In this document: positions 46,001-58,374 of the stretch, piece by piece | Layout: each line of letters begins with the position of its first letter | Position numbering within the stretch: the stretch's first letter is position 1 | Assembly (NCBI RefSeq): GCF_000264995.1 | Contig: NW_006767433.1 | Location: 1,044,577-1,108,576 of the forward strand | Length of the DNA stretch: 64,000 nucleotides | Source: Punctularia strigosozonata HHB-11173 SS5 | Taxonomy: Eukaryota; Basidiomycota; Agaricomycetes; Corticiales; Punctulariaceae | Reading direction: 5' to 3' | Position numbers and translations under genes: made by a program | The notes under the pieces: generated by a model | What the model saw: only the letters and a program-made list of their open reading frames with translations | Databases searched by the model: none | What the model was told of the DNA's origin: nothing

Positions 46001-49000
46001 GGACATGTAGAATTTACGTTGCTCAAAACGTCGCATAGGTATCTTCATCACAACCAACCCGAACTACGCCGGTCGGTCACAGTTGCCACCCAACCTGACC
46101 AAACTTTTCCGACCGTGAGCACATCTTCGCATCGAGCTGCAATATTCGCTCACGCACGACTTAGGATGGCCATGACGCGACCGGATCGGGAACTCATCGC
46201 CCAGGTCATGTTGTTCTCGCAGGGTTTCCGAACAGCGGAGTCACTCGCTTCGAAAATAGTTCCTTTCTTCAACCTTTGCGACGAGCAACTGTCGCCGCAA
46301 CCCCATTATGACTTCGGTCTTCGCGCGCTCAAGGCTGTCTTAGCCAGTGCAGGTATCCTCAAGCGTGAACGACTGCAATCCGATCGCGACAGCGCCGACC
46401 AAGCAAATGGTGCCGATGCCCACTCTGACATCGTTTCCGAACAAGTCATCCTGATCCAGAGTGTAACGGAGACCATTGTTCCCAAGCTTGTTGCTGATGA
46501 CGTACCTTTATTGACGAGGTATGCACCATTCTCGTCGACAAGATTGCGATACTGACAAGAACATCCCAGTTTGTTGGCGGACGTGTTCCCTGGAGTTGAT
46601 TATGAACCTGTTGACTTAGGTGCTCTGAAGGAACAGATTGTGAAAGTGTGTTCTGAGCGTCGTCTGGTCACGGGCGAGCGCTGGGTTGCAAAGATCTTGC
46701 AGCTCTACCAGATTCAGAAGATTCAACACGGTCTCATGATGGTTGGCCCGTCCGGAAGCGGCAAGACGAATGCATGGCAGGTTTTACTAGCAGCCTTGGA
46801 GAGGTTCGACGGTGTAGAGGGAATTGCATACGTCATCGATCCAAAAGCCATGCACAAGGACGCTCTTTATGGCACACTTGACCCCACTACGCGTGAGTGG
46901 AACGACGGTCTATTCACACATATCCTGCGCAAAATCGTGGACGACGTACGAGGCGAAAGTGGCAAACGACACTGGATTATATTCGACGGCGATGTCGACC
47001 CTGAGTGGGTCGAAAACTTGAACAGGCAAGTCAATCTCATGCTAATCCCGCCTCTCTTGATGTTCTGACTTCTTCCGTGAAGTGTACTCGACGACAACAA
47101 ACTATTAACATTGCCTAATGGCGAGCGCCTGAACTTACCGCCGAATGTTCGTATCATGTTCGAAGTCGAGCACCTTCGATACGCAACTCTGGCTACGGTC
47201 AGTCGCTGCGGCATGATCTGGTTCAGTGAGGATGTAGTCGAGCCTCCCATGGTTTATCGTCACTACCTTGACACATTATCGGCTGTTGCACTCGACGCCG
47301 ATGAAGACGAAGCATTGGACGTCGTTGGGCGTCGTGCGGAAGCCACCGATGCAGCAATCTCTGCAAATCTGACCACTCAACAGCAAGTCGCTGCCCTATT
47401 GGAGCCGTACTTCGCGGAAGGCGATCTCGTTAGCTCTGCTCTCGCTTTCGCGGAATCCATCGAACATATCATGGACTTCACTGCGACTCGCGCGCTCAAT
47501 ACGCTCTTCTCTCTCATCAACAAGACAGTGCGAAACATCGTGGAATACAACATTCATCACCCCGATTTCCCGTTATCTCCGGAACGCGTCGAACAATATG
47601 CGACGAAGCGTCTTCTCCTCAACATTATCTGGGCGTTCTCAGGTGACGCCAAGCTGGATCTGCGCTCAGAAATGGGTGACTTCCTTCGCAAGCAAACTGG
47701 GATCGATCTCCCACCCATGCCTCCTGGCAGCTCTTTGCTGGACTATGACGTGCAGGTAGCGAACGGCGAATGGACCCCGTGGCAGGGCAAGGTGCCTGTG
47801 ATCGAGATTGAAGCCCAAGCGGTGACCGCGTCCGATGTTGTGGTACCCACTGTTGACACCATCCGACACGAGGAAGTCCTATACTCCTGGTTGTCAGAAC
47901 ACAAGCCTCTTCTACTCTGCGGGCCTCCTGGTTCGGGGAAAACAATGACCTTATTCAGTGCATTGCGCAAGTTACCGGACATGGAGGTGGTCGGCTTGAA
48001 CTTCTCCAGTGCTACCACACCCGAGCTCATACTCAAGACCTTCGAGCAGTACTGCGAGTATCGGAAGACACCCAATGGCGTGGTTCTTGCCCCTGTGCAG
48101 ATTGGTCGATGGCTTGTCGTCTTCTGCGACGAGATCAACCTGCCTGCTGCGGACAAATACGGCACGCAACGAGTGATTTCATTCATTCGCCAACTTGTGG
48201 AATGCAATGGCTATTGGCGGGCAAGCGACAAGGCATGGGTCAAGCTTGAACGTATCCAATTCGTTGGCGCTTGCAATCCTCCCACCGATCCTGGTCGTGT
48301 ACCGCTCAGTCATAGATTCCTTCGCCACGCGCCACTTGTCATGGTGGACTACCCGGGAGAATTGTCACTCAAACAGATCTATGGCACATACATCCGTGGT
48401 GCCCTGAAGGTCGTCCCGAATCTCCGCGCCTACTCCGAGCCACTCACCAATGCCATGGTGGATTTCTACCTGGCTTCGCAATCGCGCTTCACTACCGATG
48501 CTCAGGCACATTATGTTTATAGTCCTCGTGAGCTCACCCGATGGGTACGTGGTGTCTATGAGGCAATTCGTCCTCTGGAGATTCTGTCTGTGGAAGGTCT
48601 CGTCCGCGTATGGGCACATGAGGCTTTACGACTCTTCCAAGATCGACTTGTGACTGAGGAGGAGCGCCGCTGGACTGATGAACAGATCGATAACATTGCG
48701 ATGGAGCACTTCCCGACGATCAATCGTGACGACGCGCTTGTCCGACCTATCCTGTTCTCTAACTGGACCTCCAAGTACTACATTCCCGTTGACCGAGAGT
48801 CGCTGCGCGACTACACCAAAGCCCGCCTTCGCGTATTCTACGAGGAAGAGCTGGACGTTCCCCTGGTCCTATTTAACGACGTATTGGATCATGTACTACG
48901 CATTGATCGAGTCTTCCGTCAAGTCCAGGGTCATCTGTTACTCATTGGAGTAAGCGGAAGCGGCAAGGTTCGTCTCCACTGAGGTTGAGTGAGGGGCGAC

Positions 49001-52000
49001 ATCTCACTTAACTCTACAGACTACCTTATCGCGTTTCGTCGCGTGGATGAACGGCCTCAGCATTTTCCAGATCAAAGTATCTAACAAGTACACAGGGGAC
49101 GACTTCGATGACGATCTGCGTACCGTTTTACGACGCGCAGGGTGCAAGGGCGAGAAGATTTGTTTTATCATGGACGAATCCAACGTACTCGACTCCGGCT
49201 TCTTGGAGCGCATGAACACCTTGTTGGCTAATGCCGAAGTACCCGGCCTTTTCGAGGGTGACGAGCACGCTGCTCTGATGACAGCATGTAAAGAGGGGTC
49301 GCAGCGTGACGGTTTGATGCTGGACTCGCACGAGGAACTTTACCGGTGGTTCACCCAACAAGTCGCTCGCAATCTGCACGTCGTTTTCACGATGAACCCA
49401 CCGGAAAATGGCCTTGCCTCGCGAGCGGCGACTTCTCCCGCCTTATTCAATCGCTGCGTACTTGACTGGTTTGGTGACTGGTCCGACCAGGCGTTCTATC
49501 AGGTTGGCATGGAATTCACCCAAACATTGGACTTGGATTTGGCGTCCTACACGCCCCCTATTCACTTCCCAATTGCATACCGCGAACTCGCTATGCCGCC
49601 CCTCCATCGTACGGCAGTCGTAAATGCTCTGGTATTCGTGCACCAGAGCATGCACCAGATTAATCAGCGGCTCAGCCGGCGGCAGGGACGATACAATTAT
49701 GTGACTCCTCGCCATTACCTCGATTTGTGAGTTATTTTCGCACCCCTGGCGCCCTAAAGTGGCCATGCTTACGCCATGCCTCAGCATTCATCATTATGTC
49801 CGACTATATAACGAAAAGCGCAATGAGCTCGAGGAGCAGCAACGCCACCTGCATGTTGGTCTGGACAAATTACGCGACACGGTCGAGCAAGTCGAGGAGC
49901 TTCGCAAAAGTCTTGCAATCAAGCGCACCCAATTGGAGGCAAAGAACGCGGAGGCGAACGAGAAACTTAAGCAGATGGTCACTGACCAACAAGAGGCCGA
50001 ATCGAAGAAAAAGGCTTCCATCGAAATTCAAGCGGCCCTCGTCGAGCAAGACAAACATATCGCGCAACGTCGTGAGATTGTCATGGCAGATCTTGCGGAT
50101 GCGGAGCCCGCCGTACTTGACGCTCAGTCGGCAGTGAGTGGCATCAAAAAGCAACAGTTGCAGGAAGTTCGGGCTATGGCGAATCCTCCGGAGGCGGTGA
50201 AACTGGCCATGGAGTCGGTTTGCACGATCCTTGGACACAAGATCGACGGCTGGAGGACAGTGCAAGGCATTATACGCCGAGATGATTTCATCCAAAGAAT
50301 CGTCAACTTCGATACCGCCAATCAGATGACCAAAGCCCATCGGGACCTCATGAAGAAGGACTTCCTTAGCAGACCGTCGTTCAACTTTGAAACAGTCAAT
50401 CGCGCCAGTAAAGCTTGTGGTCCACTTGTGAAATGGGTGCTCGCGCAAGTCAAGTTCTCGGAGATACTCGATCGCGTCGAGCCATTGCGCAATGAAGTGC
50501 AGTCGTTGGAGGAACAGGCGGAGAATACGAAGAAGCAAGCTGCCATGATGGTTAAGATGATCTCCGAACTGGAAGCCAGTATTCAGAAGTATAAAGAGGA
50601 GTACGCGCTTCTCATCAGCGACACGCAAGCAATCAAGGCGGAGATGGATCGAGTACAGGGCAAAGTCGACCGGAGCATGAAGCTCTTGGAGTCCTTATCC
50701 TCAGAGCGAGGCCGATGGGAAGCTGGCAGCCGTACCTTTGACGCCGAGATGAGCACGATTGTCGGCGATGTGCTGCTTTCCGCCGCCTTCCTTGCATACG
50801 GTGGCTTCTTCGACCAGCACTACCGCGAGGTCATGTGGCACGAATGGTCCAATCACCTCACCGAGGCCAACATCAAGTTCAAGCCGGAGCTTTCATTCGC
50901 TGAGTACCTATCTACCGCGGACGATCGTCTCAGTTGGCAGTCGAAGTCCCTACCTTCCGACAGCCTGTGCACGGAGAACGCCATTATGTTGAAGCGCTAC
51001 GATCGTTACCCCCTCATCATCGATCCCACTGGTCAGGCTACCTCGTTCCTTCTCAACGAGTACAAGGACCGCAAGATTACTGTCACCAGTTTCCTGGACG
51101 AAGCGTTCCTGAAAGTCCTCGAGAGCGCTCTCCGTTTTGGAAATCCTTTGCTGATCCAGGACGTGGAGCATCTGGACCCGATCCTCAACCCAGTCCTCAA
51201 CAAGGAAATCAGGCGAACCGGCGGACGTGTACTGATCAGACTCGGCAATCAAGATATCGACTTCTCGCCTGCCTTTACAATGTTCTTGACCACCAGGGAT
51301 CCCTCGGTTGAGTTCTCTCCGGATATTTGCAGTCGAGTCACCTTCGTGAATTTCACGATGACCAGAAGCAGTCTGCAAAGCCAATCGCTGGATCAAGTCC
51401 TTAAGGTTGAACGCCCTGATACAGAAAGGAAGCGCACGGACCTTATGAAGATCCAGGGCGAGTTCCGCCTTCGACTTCGAACATTGGAAAAGCTGCTCTT
51501 GCAAGCGCTCAACGAGTCTTCTGGCAATATCCTTGACGACGACAAGGTCATCGATACGCTCGAGACGTTGAAACGAGAGGCTGCAGAGATCACTCGCAAG
51601 GTGGAGGAAACCGACGTCGTGATGAAGGAGGTCGAACAGGTTACCGCAGAATACCTGCCTCTGGCGCAAGCCTGCAGTTCTGTGTACTTCATCCTGGAAC
51701 AGCTCAATCTCGTCAACCACCTCTATCAGTTCTCCTTGCGATTCTTCCTCGATATATTCGATTACGTGCTCCATCAGAACCCACATCTCAAGGGCATCAC
51801 CGATTATATTCAACGTCGTGACGTTTTATTGAACGACCTTTTCCTCGTGGTATACCAGCGTACATCCAGGGCACTCTTCCATCGCGACCAGCTGATTTTG
51901 GCAGTTCTTTTGGCTCAGGTGAAGTTGCGCGGCATCGACGAAATCCACGACGAACTGGAGTTTTTGCTGGAAAGTGGAGAAGGAATCATGCTCAACGATA

Positions 52001-54389
52001 GCCAAGACGCTTCACCTATCCTGACTGAGGAACAGTCGCTTCGCCTGCAGACCTTTGCGAAGGACGAGATATTCAAGCCCGTCAAGAAACACATTCAGGA
52101 GAACGAAAGTGACTGGATACCGTTCCTCGAGTCTCCCGCACCTGAGAATATTGTACCGTTACCGTGGGACCCCTCTTCTCGTGAGTGCACGTCTTCAGGT
52201 TTCAGGTTGAGGCGCATCGACTGACTGTCCCCCCAGCTGTGATTGACGCCTTGCGTGGAGTGCTCGTCATCAAATGCCTGCGACCCGACAGGCTGTTGCA
52301 AGCCACTACGCGCTTCGCGCAGATCGCGCTCGGTACAGACCTTGCAACCCAGGTTGAGTACAGCCTCGCGGCGATGGTTGCAGACGAAGTGCTCGCCGCC
52401 ACCCCCGTTGCTCTAATTTCCGTGCCCGGTTACGATGCTAGTTATCGAGTCGAGAATCTTGTGCAGGATAACGGCACTCGATGCGCTTCCGTTGCAATGG
52501 GTTCACAGGAAGGCTTCACGCTTGCTGACCAGGCAATATCGCTGGCTGCTCGCCAAGGATCCTGGGTGCTGCTCAAAAATGTCCACCTTGCACCCGCGTG
52601 GTTGGGTCAACTCGAGAAGAAGTTGCAGACGCTCAACCCCCACCGTAACTTCCGCCTCTTTTTGACCATGGAAGCTAATCCCTCGATACCGGTCAACATC
52701 CTTCGCCAATCACGCCTGATTATGAATGAACCCCCTCCAGGCATCAAAGCCAACCTGCTCGATTCGCTGCGTAGCATCGGTGGGCCCCGTGTCTCGCAAG
52801 GTCCTGCAGAGAAGGTCCGCCTCTATTTCCTGCTGGCATGGTTCCATGCGATCGTCCAGGAGCGCCTGCGATACGTGCCATTGGGTTGGAGCAAGACATA
52901 CGATTTCAACGACTCCGACATGCGCTCCGCATGCAACACCATAGACATATGGCTCAACGCAGCGGCTCGCGGTCGGGCCAACATTGATCCAGCCGCTATC
53001 CCTTGGGATGCCGTCCGTGCCCTCATTAAGCAGGCCGTCTATGGCGGTCGCGTTGACAGCGACTTCGACCAAAGGGTCTTGGATGCGTTCGTTGACGGTT
53101 TGTTCACCCCGTCTGCGTACAACGTCGACTTCAATCTCGTGCCCGGCGTTAGCGGATCCCAAGCGCTGACTGCTCCCGATGGCACGAAGATCGAGCATTT
53201 CTTGAGCTGGGTGACAGGTCTACCGGACCGCGAACCACCCTCTTGGCTAAGCTTGCCACCGACAGCGGAACGAGTCATTGCCATCGTGAAAGGTTTGCCT
53301 CTACCTAGCCGCCTGAACCACGGCTAATATCTCACCAGGTAACGAGTTGCTTGGCAACTTGCGCAAGATGCGAACTTTGGAGGACGATGACGACGAGGCA
53401 CCTATCGCAGGCCCTGCCGCGACCCAGGCTACGCAGCAGCCAGCATGGATGAGGCAACTTCACGAGCGATGCAAGGAATGGCTTGCTCTCTTACCGGCGG
53501 TATGCCTGTCCTCGTGTCTGCTATGTGAACTACGGCTAATTCCGTTCTAGAACTTCAACACGCTGTCGAAGCCAACTACTGAGAATCAGGACCCGCTGTA
53601 CCGTCTATTCCACCGCGAGGGCATGATAGGAAGCAAACTATTATCGCAAGTTCGGAGGGATCTCACAGACGTGATCAAAGTGTGCCAAGGAGAACTCAAG
53701 CAGACCAATCACCTACGCACATTAATGAGCGAACTCACCAAAGGTCAGTCAGGTTTTATGTTTTACTCATGCCTCGCTCATACTTTCTCGATTCTCGCAG
53801 GCGCTATACCGACGCATTGGAAGCGATATAAGGTTCAGAAAGGCATGACTGTATCGGAGTGGATTCCTAACCTGGCGCGCCGTCTTGGACAACTCGATCA
53901 CATTGCTGGCCTAGAAAACCTCAACAACCTCGAAGTCTGGCTGGGCGGTCTCTTCTTCCCCGAAGCGTATATTACAGCTACTCGTCAAGCTGTAGCCCAT
54001 CGCAAGAAATGGAGTCTCGAGACTCTTAGATTATACTTGGACATCGAACAAATCAACGATCCAGGCGCTTTCATCGTGGACGGTTCGTGCTATTCATGTT
54101 CTCTTCTCGTCGCAAACTCAATTCGTTGTCATCAGGTTTGGTTCTTGAAGGAGCCAACTGGTCAACAGATCAGCTAGTGTTGAACGACGGTGATGCGGTC
54201 AGGCTGAATCCCTCGCAGATTCGATGGGTTCAGACCGGGGAGGAGGATCCCGATAGGACAGTCGTCAACCTCCCGGTTTACCTCAACAACGACCGGAGCG
54301 ATGTTCTCTTCACTGTCGATCTGCCGTTTGATGGTAGCGCGGGCTCTCTGGTAGCGACTCGCGCTGTCTGTCTTACCGCGGGAGGCTAG
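43072..54389 (+). CDS. Cytoplasmic dynein heavy chain, motor part only (no N-terminal tail)
   Basis: Eighteen exons splice in phase into 3,471 codons. They start at 43072, 43140, 44069, 44207, 44428, 44535, 45701, 46039, 46165, 46570, 47083, 49020, 49785, 52237, 53339, 53551, 53801 and 54136. They end at 43077, 44008, 44153, 44381, 44487, 45647, 45988, 46114, 46518, 47025, 48967, 49726, 52180, 53292, 53499, 53743, 54082 and 54389. The product is the minus-end microtubule motor that moves nuclei and cargo. Walker A loops: AAA1 G-P-A-G-T-G-K-T (near 768), AAA2 G-P-S-G-S-G-K-T (near 1067), AAA3 G-P-P-G-S-G-K-T (near 1441), AAA4 G-V-S-G-S-G-K-T (near 1783). The stalk coiled coil and microtubule-binding tip fall at about 2030-2330, then AAA5, AAA6 and the C-terminal domain. 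The protein begins at the linker (V-F-A-P-S-N-S-S...[11 protein letters not shown]), so about 1,000 or more tail residues are absent. Exon 1 (ATG GAG, 43072-43077) is inferred. One intron (47026-47082) is GC-AG. Confidence 0.88.
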
Positions 54390-54756
54390 GGGCCAGATTC
54401 TCGCGGACCGGGTTGGGAATGAGTTTCACGACTTTTACGATATACTAATATGCTTCGATGATACCATGGCACGCATGTGGACGGATGCTGTAGACTAACA
54501 TATACTCGGTCTCAAAATGTTAATGATCACCTAACGATATAACTCGACATTCAAAAATCGGCTGTATGCATTGCTGCTTTCTCTTTGATTGCACGTGCTT
54601 GGCACCTCCGATGGTACCGTACCATTGTGCACGATAATCGAGTGCCTTGCTCCCATACATCAAACTCCCTGTTGCAATATCTCGCCACATGCTCATATCT
54701 CCTGAGTGACCAGTGCCCGGGAAGCAGGGCAGTTCCGTCGATGAATTTGCACGAAC
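54390..54756. other. Intergenic stretch between dynein and the MLKL-like locus
   Basis: Nothing recognisable; presumably the dynein 3' UTR and the upstream region of the next gene. Confidence 0.5.
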
Positions 54757-55873
54757 ATGGACAAAGTCGTTACCGCCTTGGAGCTAGCTACGTCAATTTC
54801 GAGAGCTGTCCCCGTCGCTGGAAACTACCTGGAGGGCTTACTGGGAACGGCTCTGCAAATTGCGAAGATCGCTGAGGTCAGTTAGGATATAATGATACCA
54901 GTGAATACCATCGTACTCAGTCCAGCACCCAGAATGCGGAAAATAGCAAGGAGGAATGCGCGCTGCTCGCGGAGCGTGCTGCCTCCGTCGCTATTGCCGT
55001 CACCAATCGTTTCTCGGAGAAGCAGCAGGAACTGGTGATGTCAACGTTGCAGAATAACATCAGTGCGTTACAAATGTAAGTACCTTACTTCATCGGGATA
55101 CAGTTCGTACTCTGCAGAAACTTATATCCAATATCACCAGCGTATTGGAGCGAACGCAAAGCCTCGCCCTCCAATTGTCTAAACTATCAAGATGGAAGCG
55201 AATGATTCATCGTTCTAAGATAGAGATCCAGCTTCGGGAAAACTCAAGCAAACTCGATAACGCGATTCAGGTCTTCCAGGTTGGCGGACTTAATGACCTG
55301 GCTCCCCTGATGTGCATTGGATAAATCTTTCACTCAGATAAAAACGCAACTACAATCCTCGCTGGATCTGAATGCGTTACAAGCTGGTTTGAAACTGGCT
55401 CTAGAAAACCTGTCCGAGATGCGCCGACGCACGGAAGCTACCGCTCATGACGTTGCCGCCGTCTCCAGTCGTCACGACGTTGCGATACTTGAGTATGATC
55501 CTGACGTGAGCCGGCATGTACCCGACCTGGTGCATCGTACTGATGGGTATGTCTTCTAGTTCCCGTTGTATGGTCGGGGCGACTTCGTGTTCAGAGAAGA
55601 GATATGACGAAGTGACGAGGAGGGATCTGTCTCTCTACTCGCCACTCTACGTTCGACGAATGAGTCGGTGGTCGTCAAGACATTCACTAAGCGAGATGTC
55701 GCATTTCAGGCCAAAATCGAACTCCTCCGAAGTCTTCCATTACAGTGAGCATTGCGACTCGGTGACTGGCACCTTAGTTATATCGACCGGGATACAGTTT
55801 GTCGCCTCTGTTCGAGCAAGTGATCGGCATGTCTCGACGCCAGTCAGCAATCCCTTTCTATGTTGCTCATACA
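54757..55873 (+). pseudogene. MLKL-type four-helix-bundle plus kinase-like gene, broken by in-frame TGA
   Basis: Six exons splice in phase (54757-54876, 54921-55075, 55141-55279, 55338-55505, 55560-55744, 55798-55873). The first four encode a helical domain of about 194 residues: L-E-L-A-T-S-I-S-R-A-V-P-V-A-G-N-Y-L-E-G-L, then S-K-E-E-C-A-L-L-A-E-R-A-A-S-V, then R-W-K-R-M-I-H-R-S. I recognise this as the MLKL N-terminal-like bundle common in basidiomycete cell-death and NLR-type proteins. Exon 5 starts a kinase-like lobe (L-Y-G-R-G-D-F-V-F-R-E-E-I, then V-V-V-K-T-F and A-K-I-E-L-L-R-S-L-P) but contains TGA at 55605-55607, with the frame open and coding-like on both sides. Exon 6 continues F-E-Q-V-I-G-M-S-R-R-Q-S. 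A recent nonsense change (for example CGA to TGA) or a base error would explain it. If translated to the stop, only the helix bundle is made. Confidence 0.6.
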
Positions 55874-57480
55874 GGTTGGATGTCTGTTTGCCATCTCCGT
55901 CTGTTGTACTGAACCACCATGCACAGGGCGGAGAAGTGTGAGTGATGCTTCAACAAGCTTGAGCTTGTGTGAACAACTTGAATTTGCTGTCAGATCTGTT
56001 CGTGCTAGTTCCCCTTTCGTCTGGATCGTTATTGACCGGGGGTGTCAGACTCGAGAAATCAGCGTGAGTTTCAGAGAGACTGGCATCATGTTGATATGCC
56101 AACTTATTCATCGCCAGCATGCCCTGATGTTCTTTCAAGACCATGTGAAACGCTCCTCCAGTCATACCCGTGACAAACCTTCATGTGTAAGTGCCCTAGC
56201 ATGCTGGCAATTGTGTTCATGCGGTTCATGTCATGATGCATAGGCAGCTCATCTACGAGGCAACCGTAACGGAACACACGAGACTCTTCGTCCCCAAGGA
56301 TATCTGGTTGACCTCTGGAACTATGTTCCATCATGTCCGTCGCACTCCTATGGAGAGCCTTAGCAGCATTACCTGACGAGAATATTGGTGTTAGCTCATA
56401 TGCCAACCTGTTGTCGATGATGGAGGTCGTGTACTGATCGAGTTTGACTTTTCCGTTATCGACCGAGGCGTTCGCCCTTTCTTCCAGCGCACAATGGTGC
56501 TCACCGTGAGTCATGCTTCCTGACGCGACGAGATTCATGCGATTTGACGATCGTGGTATATAGCACCTTGGGCATAACGTGACATCCTATTACGCAATCC
56601 CTGACATCGACGATCCTCTAGAAGAATGGTTTTATATACTGGGAAACCTCCGATCGAATTCTTGCAATGCCTTCAGAACGGTGCCTCACTGGTACCGTCG
56701 ACCTACTGGTGTGGCCATCGAAGATGGAGACAACTTGACGTGGCATCCGCTCTCTGCGATGGATCCTGCAAACGATCAGGATTTCCGCACCGAAAAACAT
56801 TCAAGTGACTACCACAAAGTATACGGTCCACGTCCCAGATTCAGAGACCGCCACTCTCGACTACGTGAAGGTTGCACGCGGTGAGCACCTCGAGGATGAG
56901 GCTTGTCCTGATCTCAACGCTGAATACCACAAGGCTTAATCGTACGAATCGGATGCCACCCTTTCAGGTGGTATACCGAATGGAGTCAAGAGCGCCTTGG
57001 TCTGACTCACACGCCCCCTGGATGTGGTTATATCACTGTGCGTTGTCCGTTGCGGATATGGTCGGAATCAACCCACGGAAGCTACACGCAGGTATAGTGA
57101 ATGCTTAAAATGGTGATGGCAACGGCGTACGTGGACTCACCTTCCCTCAGTGATGACAGTGGAGGATTCCGGTTCCTCCAGGATCCGCAGGCCCCGGCGC
57201 AAAACAAAACGTTTTCATCTGTCCGGGGAGAGTGCGCACGCAGAGAACGCGGATGCCGAACAGGAGAGCCACCACGCCTTGGCACCCGACACCTTGTACT
57301 TCTTCGAGTTGCCGTACCCGGAGGTTGGTCCGGCGCACATTGCCTGGGGCTATTGGGCGCTCGATGAAGCGGGAGAGCGCGCGTCAAAGATGACGTCTTG
57401 CTTCTATAACGCAGAACGCTGCCGATGGGAGCTGGAGCTGGAGTTGGAAGGTCTAACATTCTGGATGACACGGTAAGACA
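55874..57480 (+). other. Probable 3' part of the MLKL-like locus, kinase-like fragments
   Basis: Coding-like plus-strand segments continue but I could not join them. They include R-V-L-I-E-F-D-F-S-V-I-D-R-G near 56420-56470, reminiscent of the Asp-Phe-Asp part of fungal kinases; I-D-D-P-L-E-E-W-F-Y-I-L near 56605-56640, similar to a D-D-L-E-S-F-x-Y-V-L pattern of FunK1-type kinases; and a final segment 57150-57476 (L-Y-F-F-E-L-P-Y-P-E-V...I-A-W-G-Y-W-A-L) ending in a stop. They may form the C-lobe and a C-terminal domain of the same gene, or a second decayed gene. Stops in every frame between segments suggest decay or missed introns. Confidence 0.35.
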
Positions 57481-58374
57481 CGGCGCACCTCGTTCAGAAT
57501 CTCGCGGATGTTGAAACGATTACACCTCAGGGAATTAAGCGTGCGGTCGGCAAGTCTCAACGAGCAGCTGGTGCAACTCCTCAGAATGCGGCAGCGACAG
57601 CAGGGCGGGACAGCGTCAATCGTGGAAGTTGCATAGCGTACGTATAGACGACAGGGGAGATGGTAGGCGCCGCCGAGATGTGGCTAGCACAATCCTGTGA
57701 ATGCGTCGGCCGTAAATCAAACCAAGAGATGTTGGTTTGCTGCAAAGCGAGCGGCCGCGGCGGAAGCGGTGTACACGTACGGGGACGACTGGCAGATGCG
57801 CCACGGGTATCCTTTGAGACGCGTGCAGTTGTCCGTAGCGGGGACCATGGTCTATCCGGGGGCAATTCGATGCCGTCTTTGTCACGTCGGCGACGCAGAC
57901 CAATGATCAATTCAGTACTTTGCCCGGACGTCAAGCCCTGCGCTCCAGCAAGGGCGCTATATAGACCACTGTATGTCATCCGAAACACGGATGCATGCAC
58001 ATGTACATGAACTTGGCGATATATGCTGTACGAACAGACCCCTACTTCGACATCAACCACAATCGCTGACACCTCGGTCATCTCGTCCTGATCCAAACGG
58101 AGGGGCATGATTGTCCAGCAACTACGTCGTGACCGCGCTCAACGCGTCCGCGTCAGCCGGGAGAGAATCTCGGACTCCCGTCGAACCGGACGACGCGCGA
58201 CGGTGAGCGGGTACTGGGACGGCGCGTCCCCTTTGGAGCGAGAGAGAGACGATCGAGGCAGCGATCCCTGCTCTGGCGAGAGAGTGGCGTGGAGCGAGGT
58301 CCACCGACAACAACGACGACAACAAGAGGTCCACAGGTGGACGGGTAGAAGGTGAAGAAGAAGAGGCGAAAAAG
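57481..58374. other. Intergenic stretch, no supported gene
   Basis: Only unconvincing frames (a 175-codon minus-strand frame at 57581-58108 without any domain). Confidence 0.5.
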
